A stretch of DNA of 64,000 bases from Chitinolyticbacter meiyuanensis (GTDB taxonomy: Bacteria > Pseudomonadota > Gammaproteobacteria > Burkholderiales > Chitinibacteraceae), in the NCBI RefSeq assembly GCF_008033135.1, contig NZ_CP041335.1, positions 655,513-719,512 on the forward strand, read 5' to 3'. The notes beneath the pieces were generated by a model. The model made no database searches and had not been told where the DNA came from. It saw only the letters and a list, made by a program, of their open reading frames with translations. Made by a program: the position numbers and the translations under genes. Shown piece after piece: positions 33,585 through 43,192 of the stretch; the stretch's first letter is position 1; the number at the start of each line of letters is the position of its first letter.

Positions 33585-34466
33585 TCATTGATCGCTCAGG
33601 GCATTGCGCTGGTCTTCGAGGGCGAGGCGCGCGCTGCGCCATTCCACATAGCTCTTGGCCACCAGCGTCACCAGCGCCAACAGGGCGAGGACGGACGCGC
33701 AGGCGAAGGCGCCGACGAAGTTGTATTCGTTGTAAAGAATCTCGACGTGCAGCGGCACCGTGTTGGTCAGGCCGCGGATATGGCCGGACACCACCGACAC
33801 CGCGCCGAACTCGCCCATGGCGCGGGCGTTGGCGAGGATCACGCCGTAGAGCAGGCCCCACTTGATGTTGGGCAGCGTCACCCGCCAGAACGTCTGCCAG
33901 CCCGAGGCGCCGAGCACCATGGCGGCCTGTTCCTCGTCGCTGCCTTGCGCTTCCATCAGCGGGATCAGCTCGCGAGCGACGAAGGGGAAGGTAACGAACA
34001 CGGTGGCGAGCACGATGCCGGGCACGGCGAAGATGACCTTCACGTTGTGGTCGGACAGCCACGGCCCCCACCAGCCCTGCGCGCCAAACAGCAGCACGTA
34101 GATCAGGCCGGCGACCACCGGGGAGACCGAGAACGGCAGGTCGATCAGCGTGATCAACAGGCTCTTGCCGCGGAACTCGAATTTGGCGATGGCCCAGGCG
34201 GCGGCCACGCCGAACACCAGATTCAGCGGCACGGCGATCACGGCGACCAGCAACGTGAGCTTGATCGCGGACAGGGCATCGGGCTCGACGAGGGCCGCCA
34301 GGTAGAGATTCCAGCCCTGGCGCAGTGCTTCGACGAACACCGACACCAGCGGGATCACCAGGAACAGGCCGACGAACAGCAGTGCGAGGCCGGTCAGGAG
34401 ATAGCGCACCGGTCGTGACTCGGTGGTCACGATGGAGCGCGGGGTATTGTTGATGGCACCAGCCAT
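33585..34466 (-). CDS. cysW: Sulfate ABC transporter permease CysW
   Basis: CysW is one of the two membrane subunits of the sulfate importer. The 293-residue protein has about six membrane segments and the EAA loop that contacts Cys[21 protein letters not shown], followed by [20 protein letters not shown] and the CysW-typical [15 protein letters not shown]. It begins one base after the cysT stop on the same strand, so the permeases are coexpressed. Confidence 0.95.
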   Translation of the reverse strand: MAGAINNTPRSIVTTESRPVRYLLTGLALLFVGLFLVIPLVSVFVEALRQGWNLYLAALVEPDALSAIKLTLLVAVIAVPLNLVFGVAAAWAIAKFEFRGKSLLITLIDLPFSVSPVVAGLIYVLLFGAQGWWGPWLSDHNVKVIFAVPGIVLATVFVTFPFVARELIPLMEAQGSDEEQAAMVLGASGWQTFWRVTLPNIKWGLLYGVILANARAMGEFGAVSVVSGHIRGLTNTVPLHVEILYNEYNFVGAFACASVLALLALVTLVAKSYVEWRSARLALEDQRNALSDQ

Positions 34467-34467
34467 G

Positions 34468-35301
34468 TTATTTCCTCCTGCCCAGGCGCTTGGCCGACCA
34501 CCACTGCAGGCCGTTGATGATGAACAGCAGCGCGAACGACACCACCAGCATCACCACGGCGATGGCGGTGGCGCCCAGGTAGTCGTACTGCTCCAGTTTG
34601 GAGATGATCATCAGCGGCGTGATCTCGGATACGAAGGGCATGTTGCCGGCGATGAAGATCACCGAGCCGTATTCGCCGACGGCACGGGCGAAGGCCAGCG
34701 CGAAGCCGGTGAGCAGCGCCGGCAGCAGCATCGGCAGGATCACCTTCCAGAAGATCTGCCAGCGGGTGGCACCGAGGCTGGCCGCGGCTTCCTCCAGCTC
34801 GTGCTCCAGATCTTCCAGCACCGGCTGCACCGTGCGTACCACGAAGGGCAGCGTGACGAAGGTCAGCGCCACCACGATACCCAGCGGCGTGAACGCCACC
34901 TTGATGCCGAGCGGATCGAGGTATTGGCCGAGCCAGCCATTGGGGGCATACAGCGTGGCGAGCGCGATGCCGGCCACGGCGGTGGGCAACGCGAACGGCA
35001 GGTCGACCAGCGCATCGATCAGCCGCTTGCCGGGGAAGGGATAGCGCACCAGCACCCAGGCCAGCAGCAGGCCGGCGAACAGGTTGAGCGTGGCGGCAAT
35101 CGCGGAGGCGCCGAAGGTCACCTTGTAGGTGGCGACCACCCGTGGATCGGCCACCGCTGCCCAGAACGCCGTCCAGGTCAAATCCGAGGACTTGACCACC
35201 AGCGCCGTCAAGGGCAACAGCACGATGATGGAGAGATAGAGCAGCGTGTAGCCCAGTGACAGGCCAAAGCCCGGCAGCACGCTGTGTTGTTTGAAAGCCA
35301 T
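34468..35301 (-). CDS. cysT: Sulfate ABC transporter permease CysT (CysU)
   Basis: The 277-residue partner permease has six predicted membrane segments, an EAA loop ([20 protein letters not shown]) and the CysT signature [20 protein letters not shown]. It starts [20 protein letters not shown], normal for the family, 87 bases after the sbp stop. It forms the transport channel with CysW. Confidence 0.95.
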   Translation of the reverse strand: MAFKQHSVLPGFGLSLGYTLLYLSIIVLLPLTALVVKSSDLTWTAFWAAVADPRVVATYKVTFGASAIAATLNLFAGLLLAWVLVRYPFPGKRLIDALVDLPFALPTAVAGIALATLYAPNGWLGQYLDPLGIKVAFTPLGIVVALTFVTLPFVVRTVQPVLEDLEHELEEAAASLGATRWQIFWKVILPMLLPALLTGFALAFARAVGEYGSVIFIAGNMPFVSEITPLMIISKLEQYDYLGATAIAVVMLVVSFALLFIINGLQWWSAKRLGRRK

Positions 35302-35388
35302 GGGGACTCCAGGCGGAAAAGCTTGTCGTTATGAATGCGGTGTGAAGCAGGGCGGCGCGAGTGGGGGCTCGCGCCTTGCCCGGTAGGC

Positions 35389-36393
35389 TTACTTGCCGGC
35401 GACCTTGGCCGCGATCTGGTCGTAGATGCCGCCGTCGTCGAAGTGAGTCTTCTGGGCCTTGGCCCAACCACCGAAGTCGGCGACGGTGAAGAGCTTCACG
35501 GCTGGGAACTGCTTGGCGAACTTGGCGGCAACGCCTGCATCACGCGGGCGCAGGTAGTTCTGCGCGGCCACGGTCTGGCCTTCCGGGCTCCACAGGTACT
35601 TCAGGTATTCCTCAGCCGCCTTGCGGGTACCCTTCTTGTCGACCACCTTGTCGACCACGGCCACCGGCAGGTCGGCATCGATCGAGATCGACGGGTAGAC
35701 CACCTCGAAGCCGCCACGGCCGAATTCGCGGGCGATCATCTCGGCCTCGTTCTCGAAGGTGATCAGCACATCGCCGATCTGGCGCTGCATGAAGGTGGTG
35801 GTGGCGGCACGGCCACCCGAATCGAGCACCGGCACGTTCTTGAACAGTGCGGTCACGAAATCGCGCGCCTTGGCATCGTTGCCGCCCGGCAGCTTGGCGG
35901 CATAGCCCCAGGCCGCGAGGTAGGTGTAGCGACCGTTGCCGCTGGTCTTGGGGTTGGGCACGATGATCTGTACACCCGGCTTCACCAGGTCGTTCCAGTC
36001 GCGGATAGCCTTGGGGTTGCCCTTGCGCACGATCAGCACCTGCAGGCTGGAGAACGGCGAGGCCTCGTTCGGCAGCTTCTTCTCCCAGCCCGCGTTCACC
36101 TGCTTGCCCTTGTCGACGATGGCGTCGATATCGAGGCTCTGGTTCATCGTCACCACGTCCGCTTCCAGCCCGTCGATCACCGAGCGCGCCTGCTTGGACG
36201 AGCCACCGTGCGATTGCTGGATGGTGACCTTGTCCTTGAACTTGGCTTCGTAATATTTGGCGAAGACCGGGTTGTAGTCCTTGTAGAAGTCGCGCATCAC
36301 GTCGTAAGAAACGTTGAGCAACGTCACGTCGGCGAGGGCCGGTTGGGCGACGAGCGCAAGGGCGACGAGCAGGGCGGAGGCACGCTTGATCAT
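35389..36393 (-). CDS. sbp: Periplasmic sulfate-binding protein
   Basis: The 334-residue protein has a signal peptide (IKRASALLVALALVAQPALA) and Sbp landmarks LLNVSYDVMRDFYKDYNPVF, QQSHGGSSKQARSVIDGLEA, IVPNPKTSGNGRYTYLAAWG and [20 protein letters not shown]. It delivers sulfate to CysTWA, encoded immediately downstream. A close paralogue lies at 48437-49444. It is preceded by a plausible sigma-70 promoter at 36422-36449. Confidence 0.95.
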   Translation of the reverse strand: MIKRASALLVALALVAQPALADVTLLNVSYDVMRDFYKDYNPVFAKYYEAKFKDKVTIQQSHGGSSKQARSVIDGLEADVVTMNQSLDIDAIVDKGKQVNAGWEKKLPNEASPFSSLQVLIVRKGNPKAIRDWNDLVKPGVQIIVPNPKTSGNGRYTYLAAWGYAAKLPGGNDAKARDFVTALFKNVPVLDSGGRAATTTFMQRQIGDVLITFENEAEMIAREFGRGGFEVVYPSISIDADLPVAVVDKVVDKKGTRKAAEEYLKYLWSPEGQTVAAQNYLRPRDAGVAAKFAKQFPAVKLFTVADFGGWAKAQKTHFDDGGIYDQIAAKVAGK

Positions 36394-36421
36394 GATGGGT
36401 TCCGGAAAGTAGGACCTGCCG

Positions 36422-36449
36422 ATTATCGCCGCGCTTGATATCTCGCCAA
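36422..36449 (-). promoter_or_regulatory. Candidate promoter of sbp-cysTWA
   Basis: The minus strand reads TTGGCG, 16 bases, GATAAT, a fair -35/-10 pair about 30-55 bases before the sbp start. CysB control is likely from family knowledge, but no site can be called with confidence. Confidence 0.4.
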
Positions 36450-36576
36450 AGACTATAAAATTCGATGTGTATGGCGCAGCGGAATAAGGCTGGCCGTCGC
36501 TACAGACTGACTTTGACGGTCAGCAAATTCAGGCGCGCTGCGGCTTGACCGGCCTTGCCATGCATGCCAAGGTTCA

Positions 36577-36664
36577 TCCCGCTCGGGGGGCCGCAGTCGC
36601 GGCTGAGAGGCGCAGGGCGCCGACCCGTTGAACCTGATCTGGGTCGTGCCAGCGTAGGGAAGCC
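36577..36664 (+). ncRNA. TPP riboswitch (THI element)
   Basis: The plus strand carries the conserved thiamine-pyrophosphate aptamer: GGCTGAGAGG (pyrimidine-binding), ACCCGTTGAACCTGATCTGG (pyrophosphate helix side), then GCCAGCGTAGGGAAG closing P1 with the upstream TCCCGCT. It ends about 60 bases before the cytX start. The intervening stretch can pair (ATCC with GGAT) around the ribosome-binding site, so control of translation is more likely than termination. Boundaries are approximate. Confidence 0.93.
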
Positions 36665-36725
36665 CGTGTGCGTCGTTGAACACCTCTTCCTGGCCGATCC
36701 GTTTTGCATCCTGCTTGGATAGGCC

Positions 36726-37988
36726 ATGTCCCAACCCGTCAATTCCGCGCTCAGCGCGATTCCTGCCGCCGAGCGCCGCTTCGGCTTCCTAGATCATCTC
36801 ACGTTGTGGGGCAGCCTCGGCGTCGGCCTCTTGGTGATCCAGCTCGGCACCTTCCTCGTGCCGGCGCTGTCGTTTGCCGAGGCGCTGTCCGCCATCGCGC
36901 TGGGCTCGCTGGTGGGGGTGGCGCTGCTGGCGTGGGTGGGCCGGCTGGGCGCGCAATCGGGCCTGGCGAGCGCCGGGCTGATCCATGGCGCGCTCGGCAG
37001 CAAGCTGGCGGCGCTGCCGGTGTCGGCCAATGTGTTGCAGCTGATGGGCTGGGCGGTATTCGAGATCGTGGTGCTGCGCGATGGCATCGGCGCCATCGCC
37101 AAACAGCAATGGGGCGTGACGGCGCCGCTGGCGACCACGGTGTTCGTCGGCGCCATCCTGTTTGCGCTGCTTTCCCTCTCCATGGTTGGCGTGGTGCGCA
37201 AGCTGGTGCGCCACATCGGCCTGCCCTTGATGGTGCTGGCGCTGGGCTGGCTCACCTGGCAGTTCCTCGGTGAAGCATCGCGTACCGGCTGGGACGTGCT
37301 GTTCGCGCGCGCCGGCACCGGTGTCATGGGCTTTGGCGCGGCGGTCGATCTGGCGATTGCGATGCCAATCAGCTGGCTGCCGCTGGTGGCCGACTACAGC
37401 CGCTACGGCAAGAGCAGTCGCGGCGCGGCCGGCGGCATTGCTGTCGGTTATCTGCTGGCCAACACCTGGTGCCTGTCGCTCGGCGTGCTGATCGCCATGC
37501 TGCATCCGGGCGGCGAGATGATGGCGACCATCCTGCTCGCCAGCGGCGGCGCCATCGCGCTGGCGCTGGTGCTGTGCGACGAAATCGACAATGCCTATGG
37601 CGACCTGTATTCGGGCTCCGTGTCCACGCACAGCCTTGCGCCATGGCTTCCCCTGCGCCGGCTGGGCCCGGTGCTGGCGGTACTGGCCACGGCGCTCGCC
37701 TGCTTCGTGCCGATCCACGACTACGAAGGGTTCCTGCTGATGATCGGTTCGGTGTTCGTGCCACTGTTCGGCGTGGTGATCGCGCACCACGGCCTGCATG
37801 CCAAGCAGCCGGATGGCCGCGCCGTGGCATGGCCGGCACTGATTGCCTGGCTGGCCGGCATTGCGGTGTACCAGCTGGTGAGCCGCGCCGCCGGCGACAT
37901 CGGCGCCTCGTTGCCGTCACTGGCCACGGCGTTCTGCCTGCAGCTGGCCTTGTCCGGCGTGGCAGCACGCCGGCTGCAACCGGCGTAG
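36726..37988 (+). CDS. cytX: NCS1-family permease CytX, probable hydroxymethylpyrimidine importer
   Basis: The 420-residue protein has about twelve membrane segments and cytosine-permease (NCS1) features: FGFLDHLTLWGSLGVGLLVI, AIAMPISWLPLVADYSRYGK and LCDEIDNAYGDLYSGSVST. CytX proteins are placed by comparative genomics as importers of the thiamine pyrimidine precursor, and the TPP riboswitch directly upstream supports this strongly. It is monocistronic with a long terminator. With thiSG at 1 kb it shows the cell both makes thiazole and can salvage pyrimidine. Confidence 0.92.
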   Translation: MSQPVNSALSAIPAAERRFGFLDHLTLWGSLGVGLLVIQLGTFLVPALSFAEALSAIALGSLVGVALLAWVGRLGAQSGLASAGLIHGALGSKLAALPVSANVLQLMGWAVFEIVVLRDGIGAIAKQQWGVTAPLATTVFVGAILFALLSLSMVGVVRKLVRHIGLPLMVLALGWLTWQFLGEASRTGWDVLFARAGTGVMGFGAAVDLAIAMPISWLPLVADYSRYGKSSRGAAGGIAVGYLLANTWCLSLGVLIAMLHPGGEMMATILLASGGAIALALVLCDEIDNAYGDLYSGSVSTHSLAPWLPLRRLGPVLAVLATALACFVPIHDYEGFLLMIGSVFVPLFGVVIAHHGLHAKQPDGRAVAWPALIAWLAGIAVYQLVSRAAGDIGASLPSLATAFCLQLALSGVAARRLQPA

Positions 37989-38031
37989 CGACCGGTTCTC
38001 ACCCGCCCGCCGAGTGATCGGTGCAGCGGCT

Positions 38032-38065
38032 AACAAAGAACCCGGATGTGTCCGGGTTCTTTGTT
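38032..38065. terminator. Bidirectional terminator between cytX and ssuF
   Basis: A perfect 15-bp stem AACAAAGAACCCGGA and its complement, loop TGTG, with T-rich 3' side in both directions. It serves cytX (plus) and the ssu operon (minus). Confidence 0.92.
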
Positions 38066-38079
38066 TGGTGGCGAGCAAA

Positions 38080-38295
38080 CTATAGCGTGGCGATCGAGAC
38101 TTCGGTCGATTTGACGAAGGCGATCACCTCGCTGCCCGGCTTCAGATCGAGCTCCTTGACCGAGCGCGTGGTGATCACCGAGGTGACGATGCCGGCGGGC
38201 GTGGCCACATCGACTTCGGAGACCACCGGGCCTTCGATGATTTCCTGGATGGTGCCGCGGAACTGGTTGCGTACGTTGATCGACTTGATGCTCAT
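38080..38295 (-). CDS. ssuF: Mop/TOBE-domain molbindin SsuF
   Basis: The 71-residue protein is a single Mop (molybdate-binding) domain: SINVRNQFRGTIQEIIEGPV, then VDVATPAGIVTSVITTRSV and SEVIAFVKSTEVSIATL. Such proteins bind oxyanions. In Pseudomonas putida the last gene of the ssuEADCBF sulfonate operon encodes the same kind of protein and is needed for growth on sulfonates. The position here, right after ssuB, matches. The start at 38295 (MSIKSINVRN) is chosen over a longer frame overlapping ssuB. Confidence 0.88.
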   Translation of the reverse strand: MSIKSINVRNQFRGTIQEIIEGPVVSEVDVATPAGIVTSVITTRSVKELDLKPGSEVIAFVKSTEVSIATL

Positions 38296-38317
38296 GGTGT
38301 TGCTCCTGGTGGTGAGG

Positions 38318-39136
38318 TCAGAGCGCCCAGCGCAGAGCGCCGGGGGCGATGGCAGGTTCGACGGGTGCGGCGGCAGGCTGGCCTTCGGGTTGCTGCAGCA
38401 CGCGGTTGAGGATGCTTTCTTCCAATGTGGCAAAGGTGGCGGCGCCACGGGTGCGCGGGCGCGACAGCGCCACGGGGGTATCGAGACCGATGCGACCCTG
38501 CTCGATCAGGATCACCCGGTCGGCGAGGGCAACGGCCTCCTGCACGTCGTGCGTCACCAGCAGCACGGTGAAGCGGTGGTGCTGCCAGATGCGTTCGATC
38601 AGCTGCTGCATCTCGATGCGGGTCAGGGCATCGAGCGCGCCCAGCGGCTCGTCGAGCAGCAATAGCTGTGGCTGGTGGATCAGCGCGCGCGCCAGCGCCA
38701 CGCGTTGCCGCTGGCCGCCGGAAAGCTGGCTCGGCCACTTGTCGGCGTGCTCGGCGAGGCCGACTTCGGCCAGCGCGTCGCGTGCCTTGGCCTGCCAGTT
38801 GCCGGTAAGGCCAAGGCCGACGTTGGCCAGCACCGTCTTCCACGGTAGCAGCCGTGCATCCTGGAACATCAGCCGGGTATCGATGCCGGAGCGGGCCAGC
38901 GGTGCGCCATCGGCGTGGATGACGCCGCCACTGGCGGTGTCGAGCTGGGCGATCAGCCGCAGCAGCGTCGATTTGCCGCAGCCGGAGCGGCCGACGATGG
39001 CGACGAACTCACCGGCAGCGATGTCGAGATCGAGGTCGTGCAGCACGGTCTGCGTGCCGAAGCGGCGCGCGAGCCCACGGATGGCGAGCGCGACGCCAAG
39101 GCCGGGTTGAAGCGTGGTCTGGGTCATGGCGTTCAT
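38318..39136 (-). CDS. ssuB: Aliphatic sulfonate ABC transporter ATP-binding protein SsuB
   Basis: SsuB powers alkanesulfonate import. The 272-residue protein has Walker A ([18 protein letters not shown]), Q-loop ([20 protein letters not shown], the W of which is typical of SsuB/TauB), signature ([16 protein letters not shown]) and Walker B ([16 protein letters not shown]). Its start at 39136 overlaps the ssuC stop as ATGA. A longer upstream frame through ssuC is a shadow. Confidence 0.95.
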   Translation of the reverse strand: MNAMTQTTLQPGLGVALAIRGLARRFGTQTVLHDLDLDIAAGEFVAIVGRSGCGKSTLLRLIAQLDTASGGVIHADGAPLARSGIDTRLMFQDARLLPWKTVLANVGLGLTGNWQAKARDALAEVGLAEHADKWPSQLSGGQRQRVALARALIHQPQLLLLDEPLGALDALTRIEMQQLIERIWQHHRFTVLLVTHDVQEAVALADRVILIEQGRIGLDTPVALSRPRTRGAATFATLEESILNRVLQQPEGQPAAAPVEPAIAPGALRWAL

Positions 39137-39906
39137 CCTTGGTAGGCCGGGTGCCAGCGCAGCCAGACGCGTTCCAGCTGGCGGGCCAGCACATCGCTGG
39201 CCTTGCCGAGCAGCGCGTACAGCAGGATGGCGAGCACCACGATGTCGGTCTGCAGGAATTCGCGTGCATTCATCGCGAGGTAGCCGATGCCGGAACTCGC
39301 CGAAATGGTCTCGGCCACGATCAGCAGGATCCAGGCAAAGCCGATGGCGAAGCGCACGCCGACGAGGATGCTGGGCAGCGCACCCGGCAGGATCACGTCG
39401 CGGAACAGTGGCCAGCCTTTCACGCCATAGCTCCTGGCCATTTCGACGAGGCCAGTGTCCACTGATTTGATGCCGTGATAGGTGTTGATGTAGACCGGGA
39501 ACAGCGTGCCGAAGGCGACCAGGAACAGCTTGGCGCCCTCGTCGATGCCGAACCACAGGATCACCAGCGGGATCAGCGCCAGCGGCGGGATGTTGCGGAT
39601 CATCTGCACGCTGGTATCGAGCAGTAGCTCGCCACGGCGCGACAGGCCGGTGATCAGCCCCAGCAGCAGCCCAAGGCCCCCGCCGATGGCAAAGCCGATG
39701 GTGGCGCGCCAGAAGCTGATCTTGAGATGGGTCCACAGCTCGCCCGATTGTGCGAGCGTCACGCCGGCCTTCAGCACGTCGAACGGCGGCGGCAGGATGC
39801 GGCTGCCGATCAGGCCGGCCACGGCCGCCCACTGCCAGCCGGCGATCAGCAGCACGGGCACCGCCCAAGGCGCCAGTCGCTTGTAGAGGGTGTTGGCAAT
39901 GCTCAT
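39133..39906 (-). CDS. ssuC: Aliphatic sulfonate ABC transporter permease SsuC
   Basis: The 257-residue permease has six membrane segments and the family motif [20 protein letters not shown] (EAA loop), plus [20 protein letters not shown]. It forms the channel for sulfonates with SsuB. GAGGG about 8 bases upstream supports the ATG at 39906; an in-frame start six codons earlier would overlap ssuD. It follows ssuD after 10 bases. Confidence 0.95.
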   Translation of the reverse strand: MSIANTLYKRLAPWAVPVLLIAGWQWAAVAGLIGSRILPPPFDVLKAGVTLAQSGELWTHLKISFWRATIGFAIGGGLGLLLGLITGLSRRGELLLDTSVQMIRNIPPLALIPLVILWFGIDEGAKLFLVAFGTLFPVYINTYHGIKSVDTGLVEMARSYGVKGWPLFRDVILPGALPSILVGVRFAIGFAWILLIVAETISASSGIGYLAMNAREFLQTDIVVLAILLYALLGKASDVLARQLERVWLRWHPAYQG

Positions 39907-39916
39907 CACACTGCCC

Positions 39917-41068
39917 TCAAGCAACCGGCGCGGGTTGGCGCGCAGCCGGCACGATATCGTTGGCGATCACCTCGCCGAACGGGCCGGTCAGGTTCTGCTT
40001 CTGCGGCGGCGGCACATGATCGAGCGGCAGCAGCGGGAACAGCAGCTCGGCCACGCGATACGATTCCTCCAGGTGCGGGTAGCCCGAGAGAATGAAGGTC
40101 TCGATGCCGAGCGCGTGGTATTCCTTTACCAGCGCCGCCACTTCCTCGGCGCTGCCGACCAGGGCCGTGCCCGCGCCACCGCGCACCAAGCCGACGCCAG
40201 CCCACAGGTTGGGGTGGATTTCGAGTTGGTCACGGCGGCCGCCGTGCAGCTCGGCCATGCGGCGCTGGCCTTCCGAATCGAAGCGTGCGAAGGCCTTCTG
40301 CGCGGCGGCGATGGTGTCGTCGGTTACGTACTGGATCAGCGCGTCGGCCGCCTTCCACGCTTCCTCGCTGGTTTCGCGCACGATGATGTGCAGGCGGATG
40401 CCGAACTTCACCGTGCGGCCCTGCGCCGCGGCGAGTTCGCGCACTTCGCGGATCTTCTCGGCGACAGCGGCCGGTGGCTCGCCCCAGGTGAGGTAGACGT
40501 CGACCTGCTCGGCAGCCAGCGCCTTGGCAGGCTCGGACGAACCGCCAAACCACAGTGGCGGATATGGCTGCTGCACCGGCGGGAACAGCGTCTTGGCGTT
40601 CTTCACCGTGAGGTGCTTGCCTTCGAAATCGACAGCCTCACCGGAGAGCACGCCGCGCCAGATGCGCAGGAACTCGTCGGTCACTTCATAGCGCTCGGCG
40701 TGGGTGAGGAAGCTGCCGTCGCCGTGCTGCTCGTCCGGGTCGCCGCCGGTCACCACGTTGATTAGCAGGCGGCCGTTCGAGATGCGATCGAGCGTGGCGG
40801 CCTGGCGGGCCGAGACCGTGGGCGAAATGATGCCGGGGCGGATCGCCACCAGGAACTTCAGCCGTTCGGTCAACGGCGCGAGCGAGGCGGCCACTACCCA
40901 GGAATCCTCGCAAGAGCGGCCGGTGGGAATCAGCACGCCCTCGAAACCAAGGCGGTCGGCTGCCTGGGCGATCTGCGCGAGATAGCGGTGATCGACGGTG
41001 CGGGCACCATGCTGGGTACCGAGGTAGCGGCCGTCGCCGTGGGTGGGGAGGAACCAGAACAGTTTCAT
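39917..41068 (-). CDS. ssuD: FMNH2-dependent alkanesulfonate monooxygenase SsuD
   Basis: SsuD cleaves alkanesulfonates to aldehyde and sulfite using reduced FMN supplied by SsuE. The 383-residue protein shows the bacterial luciferase-like fold and SsuD signatures: [58 protein letters not shown] and the flexible active-site loop with Arg in [16 protein letters not shown]. It starts 229 bases after the second ssuA, and this gap holds repeat copy B, so it may depend on read-through or on a separate promoter. Confidence 0.96.
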   Translation of the reverse strand: MKLFWFLPTHGDGRYLGTQHGARTVDHRYLAQIAQAADRLGFEGVLIPTGRSCEDSWVVAASLAPLTERLKFLVAIRPGIISPTVSARQAATLDRISNGRLLINVVTGGDPDEQHGDGSFLTHAERYEVTDEFLRIWRGVLSGEAVDFEGKHLTVKNAKTLFPPVQQPYPPLWFGGSSEPAKALAAEQVDVYLTWGEPPAAVAEKIREVRELAAAQGRTVKFGIRLHIIVRETSEEAWKAADALIQYVTDDTIAAAQKAFARFDSEGQRRMAELHGGRRDQLEIHPNLWAGVGLVRGGAGTALVGSAEEVAALVKEYHALGIETFILSGYPHLEESYRVAELLFPLLPLDHVPPPQKQNLTGPFGEVIANDIVPAARQPAPVA

Positions 41069-41114
41069 GATCGTTATCCTTGTTCGCCATACACAAAACC
41101 GAAGCTGGCGGCGT

Positions 41115-41221
41115 TGTACTCGCTTGCCGTACGACTTGTACTGTCTACGACCGAAGGAAGTCCGGTTTATCGCAATACAGGACGCTTCGTACGCCTTGCC
41201 AGCACCGCTGCGCTGGGTTTT
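41115..41221. repeat. Dispersed 107-bp intergenic repeat, copy B
   Basis: This is the second copy of the repeat at 10354-10460, aligned without gaps with 17 mismatches and an invariant 26-base core (41147-41172). It lies inside the ssu operon between the second ssuA and ssuD. Inverted CGTACGA / TCGTACG motifs near its ends can pair in this copy. No protein-coding function is supported. Confidence 0.8.
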
Positions 41222-41297
41222 GCGTGTGGCTATTGATGTGGTTCGCTTTGAGGTGATCCGCTTGCTAGCGATAAGTCGCCGGGGGAAGCGGAGCGGA

Positions 41298-42221
41298 TCA
41301 CGGTTGCCAGACGATGTCCTTCACGGCGACCGGCTTCGGGATGAGCTTGAGCTCGGCGAAGCGGTCGGCGATGCGTTGTTGTTCGGCCACCACCTGCGGC
41401 GTGAGCCAGGTGACCTTGAAGCTGGGGCGGCGCTCGATCACCCGTTCGAAGGTGGGCACATCAAGGCCGACGGAGCGGGACAGCACCTGCGCCGCCTCGG
41501 CCGGCTGCTTTTCCAGGAAGTCGTCGTTGTCGGTCAGCGCGTCGAACACGATCTGCAGCAACTTGGTTTCCTTGCTCGCGAACGGTCGCGCGGCGAGATA
41601 GAACGACTGGTTGGCCGACAGGCCTTCGCCCGTGGTCAGCACGCGTGGCTTCACCGTTTTCTCGGCGGCGGCGTAGAACGGATCCCAGATCGCCCAGGCG
41701 TCAATCGAGCCGCGCTCGAACGCGGCGCGCGCCTCGGCCGGGGTCAGGTAGGCGGGCTGGATGTCTTCCCACTTGAGACCGGCCTTGTCGAGCGCACGCA
41801 CCAAGAGGTAATGCGCGCTCGATCCCTTTTGCAGTGCCACACGCTTGCCCTTGAGCTCGGCGAGCTTCTTGATCGGCGAATCGCTCGGCACCAGGATGGC
41901 CGAGGCCTGTGGCTTGGGCGGCTCGAAGCCGACGTAGACCAGTGGCGAGCCGGCGGACTGGGCGAAGATCGGCGGGGTATCGCCGGTCATGCCCACGTCG
42001 ACCGAACCGGCGGCCAGCGCCTCCAGCAATTGCGGGCCGGCGGCGAACTCGTGCCACTTCACCGTGTGGCCGCCCTCGGCCAGTCGCTTTTCCAGGATGC
42101 CCCGGCTTTTCAGCACGATCAGGTTGAGCGAGCTTTTCTGGTAGCCGATGCGTACTTCGGTGGCATGGGCACTGGCAGCGACGAGCGCGACGGCCAGCAA
42201 GGGAGCGAGGAGGCGCTTCAT
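41298..42221 (-). CDS. ssuA: Sulfonate-binding protein, SsuA paralogue 2
   Basis: The 307-residue periplasmic binding protein has a signal peptide ([20 protein letters not shown]) and the SsuA/TauA fold: [40 protein letters not shown] and [20 protein letters not shown]. It is a tandem relative of the protein encoded just upstream (10-base gap), with near-identical DNA in several conserved stretches. The ligand may differ from that of its neighbour, for example aromatic versus aliphatic sulfonates, but the sequence does not tell which. Confidence 0.92.
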   Translation of the reverse strand: MKRLLAPLLAVALVAASAHATEVRIGYQKSSLNLIVLKSRGILEKRLAEGGHTVKWHEFAAGPQLLEALAAGSVDVGMTGDTPPIFAQSAGSPLVYVGFEPPKPQASAILVPSDSPIKKLAELKGKRVALQKGSSAHYLLVRALDKAGLKWEDIQPAYLTPAEARAAFERGSIDAWAIWDPFYAAAEKTVKPRVLTTGEGLSANQSFYLAARPFASKETKLLQIVFDALTDNDDFLEKQPAEAAQVLSRSVGLDVPTFERVIERRPSFKVTWLTPQVVAEQQRIADRFAELKLIPKPVAVKDIVWQP

Positions 42222-42231
42222 GGCGTGATCC

Positions 42232-43161
42232 TTATTTCTGCGAGACCAGCGCGTCCTTCACCTTGATCGGCTTCGGGATCAGCTTGAGCTCATGGAACAC
42301 GTCGGCGATCTTCTGCTGGGCGTCGGCCACCTTGGCGGTTACCGGCACCACGCCGTAGCTGTAGCGGGCAACGGCCAGCTGCACGATGTCGGTCGGCAGG
42401 CCCAACAGCGGCGCGATTTCCTTCACCACTTCGGCCTGGTTCTTTGCGGCCCACTCGTCGGTCTTGTCGAGCTCGTCGAGCACGGCGGCCAGCACCTTGG
42501 GGTTCTTCTCGGCAAAGGGGCGGGCGGCGAGGAAGAACTGGTGGTTGGCAACGAGGCCCTTGCCATCGCGCAGCGTGCGGGCACCCAGCTGCTTCTCGGC
42601 GGCGGCGAGGAACGGGTCCCAGATCACCCAGGCGTCGACCGAACCGCGCTCGAACGCGGCGCGTGCGTCAGCCGGCGGCAGGTAGACGGGGGTGATGTCG
42701 GTCCACTTGAGGCCGGCTTCCTCCAGCGCCTTCACCAAGAGGTAATGCACGTTGGAGCCCTTGTTCAGCACCACCTTCTTGCCCTTGAGCTCCTTCACCG
42801 ACTTGATCGGCGAATCCTTGGGGATGACGATGGCTTCGGAGATCGGTGCCGGCGGCTCGTTGCCGACATAGACCAGGTTGGCGCCGGCGGCTTGGGCGAA
42901 GATGGGCGGCGCTTCGCCGGTGGTGCCGAAATCGATGGCGCCCACGTTGAGGCCTTCCAGCAATTGCGGGCCGGCGGGGAATTCCACCCAGCGTACGGTG
43001 AAGCCCAGCGGCTTCAGGCGGGTTTCCAGCGTGCCGCGTGCCTTGAGCACGGTCAGCGTGCCGTATTTCTGGAAGCCGACGCGCAGTTCTTCTGCGGCGG
43101 CGCCGGTGGCAACGCTGATCGCGGCGGCAAGCAGCAGGGGTTTGATCAGTCGGGACAACAT
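42232..43161 (-). CDS. ssuA: Sulfonate-binding protein, SsuA paralogue 1
   Basis: The 309-residue protein has a signal peptide (IKPLLLAAAISVATGAAA) and SsuA features RVGFQKYGTLTVLKARGTLE, PAGPQLLEGLNVGAIDFGTT and AAFERGSVDAWVIWDPFLAA. It captures sulfonates in the periplasm for SsuBC. It lies 31 bases after ssuE, where ssuA normally stands, so this copy is the likely original and the downstream one the duplicate. Confidence 0.94.
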   Translation of the reverse strand: MLSRLIKPLLLAAAISVATGAAAEELRVGFQKYGTLTVLKARGTLETRLKPLGFTVRWVEFPAGPQLLEGLNVGAIDFGTTGEAPPIFAQAAGANLVYVGNEPPAPISEAIVIPKDSPIKSVKELKGKKVVLNKGSNVHYLLVKALEEAGLKWTDITPVYLPPADARAAFERGSVDAWVIWDPFLAAAEKQLGARTLRDGKGLVANHQFFLAARPFAEKNPKVLAAVLDELDKTDEWAAKNQAEVVKEIAPLLGLPTDIVQLAVARYSYGVVPVTAKVADAQQKIADVFHELKLIPKPIKVKDALVSQK

Positions 43162-43192
43162 GGGCAGGGCTCCTCGGTCTTGGTATGGCGGG

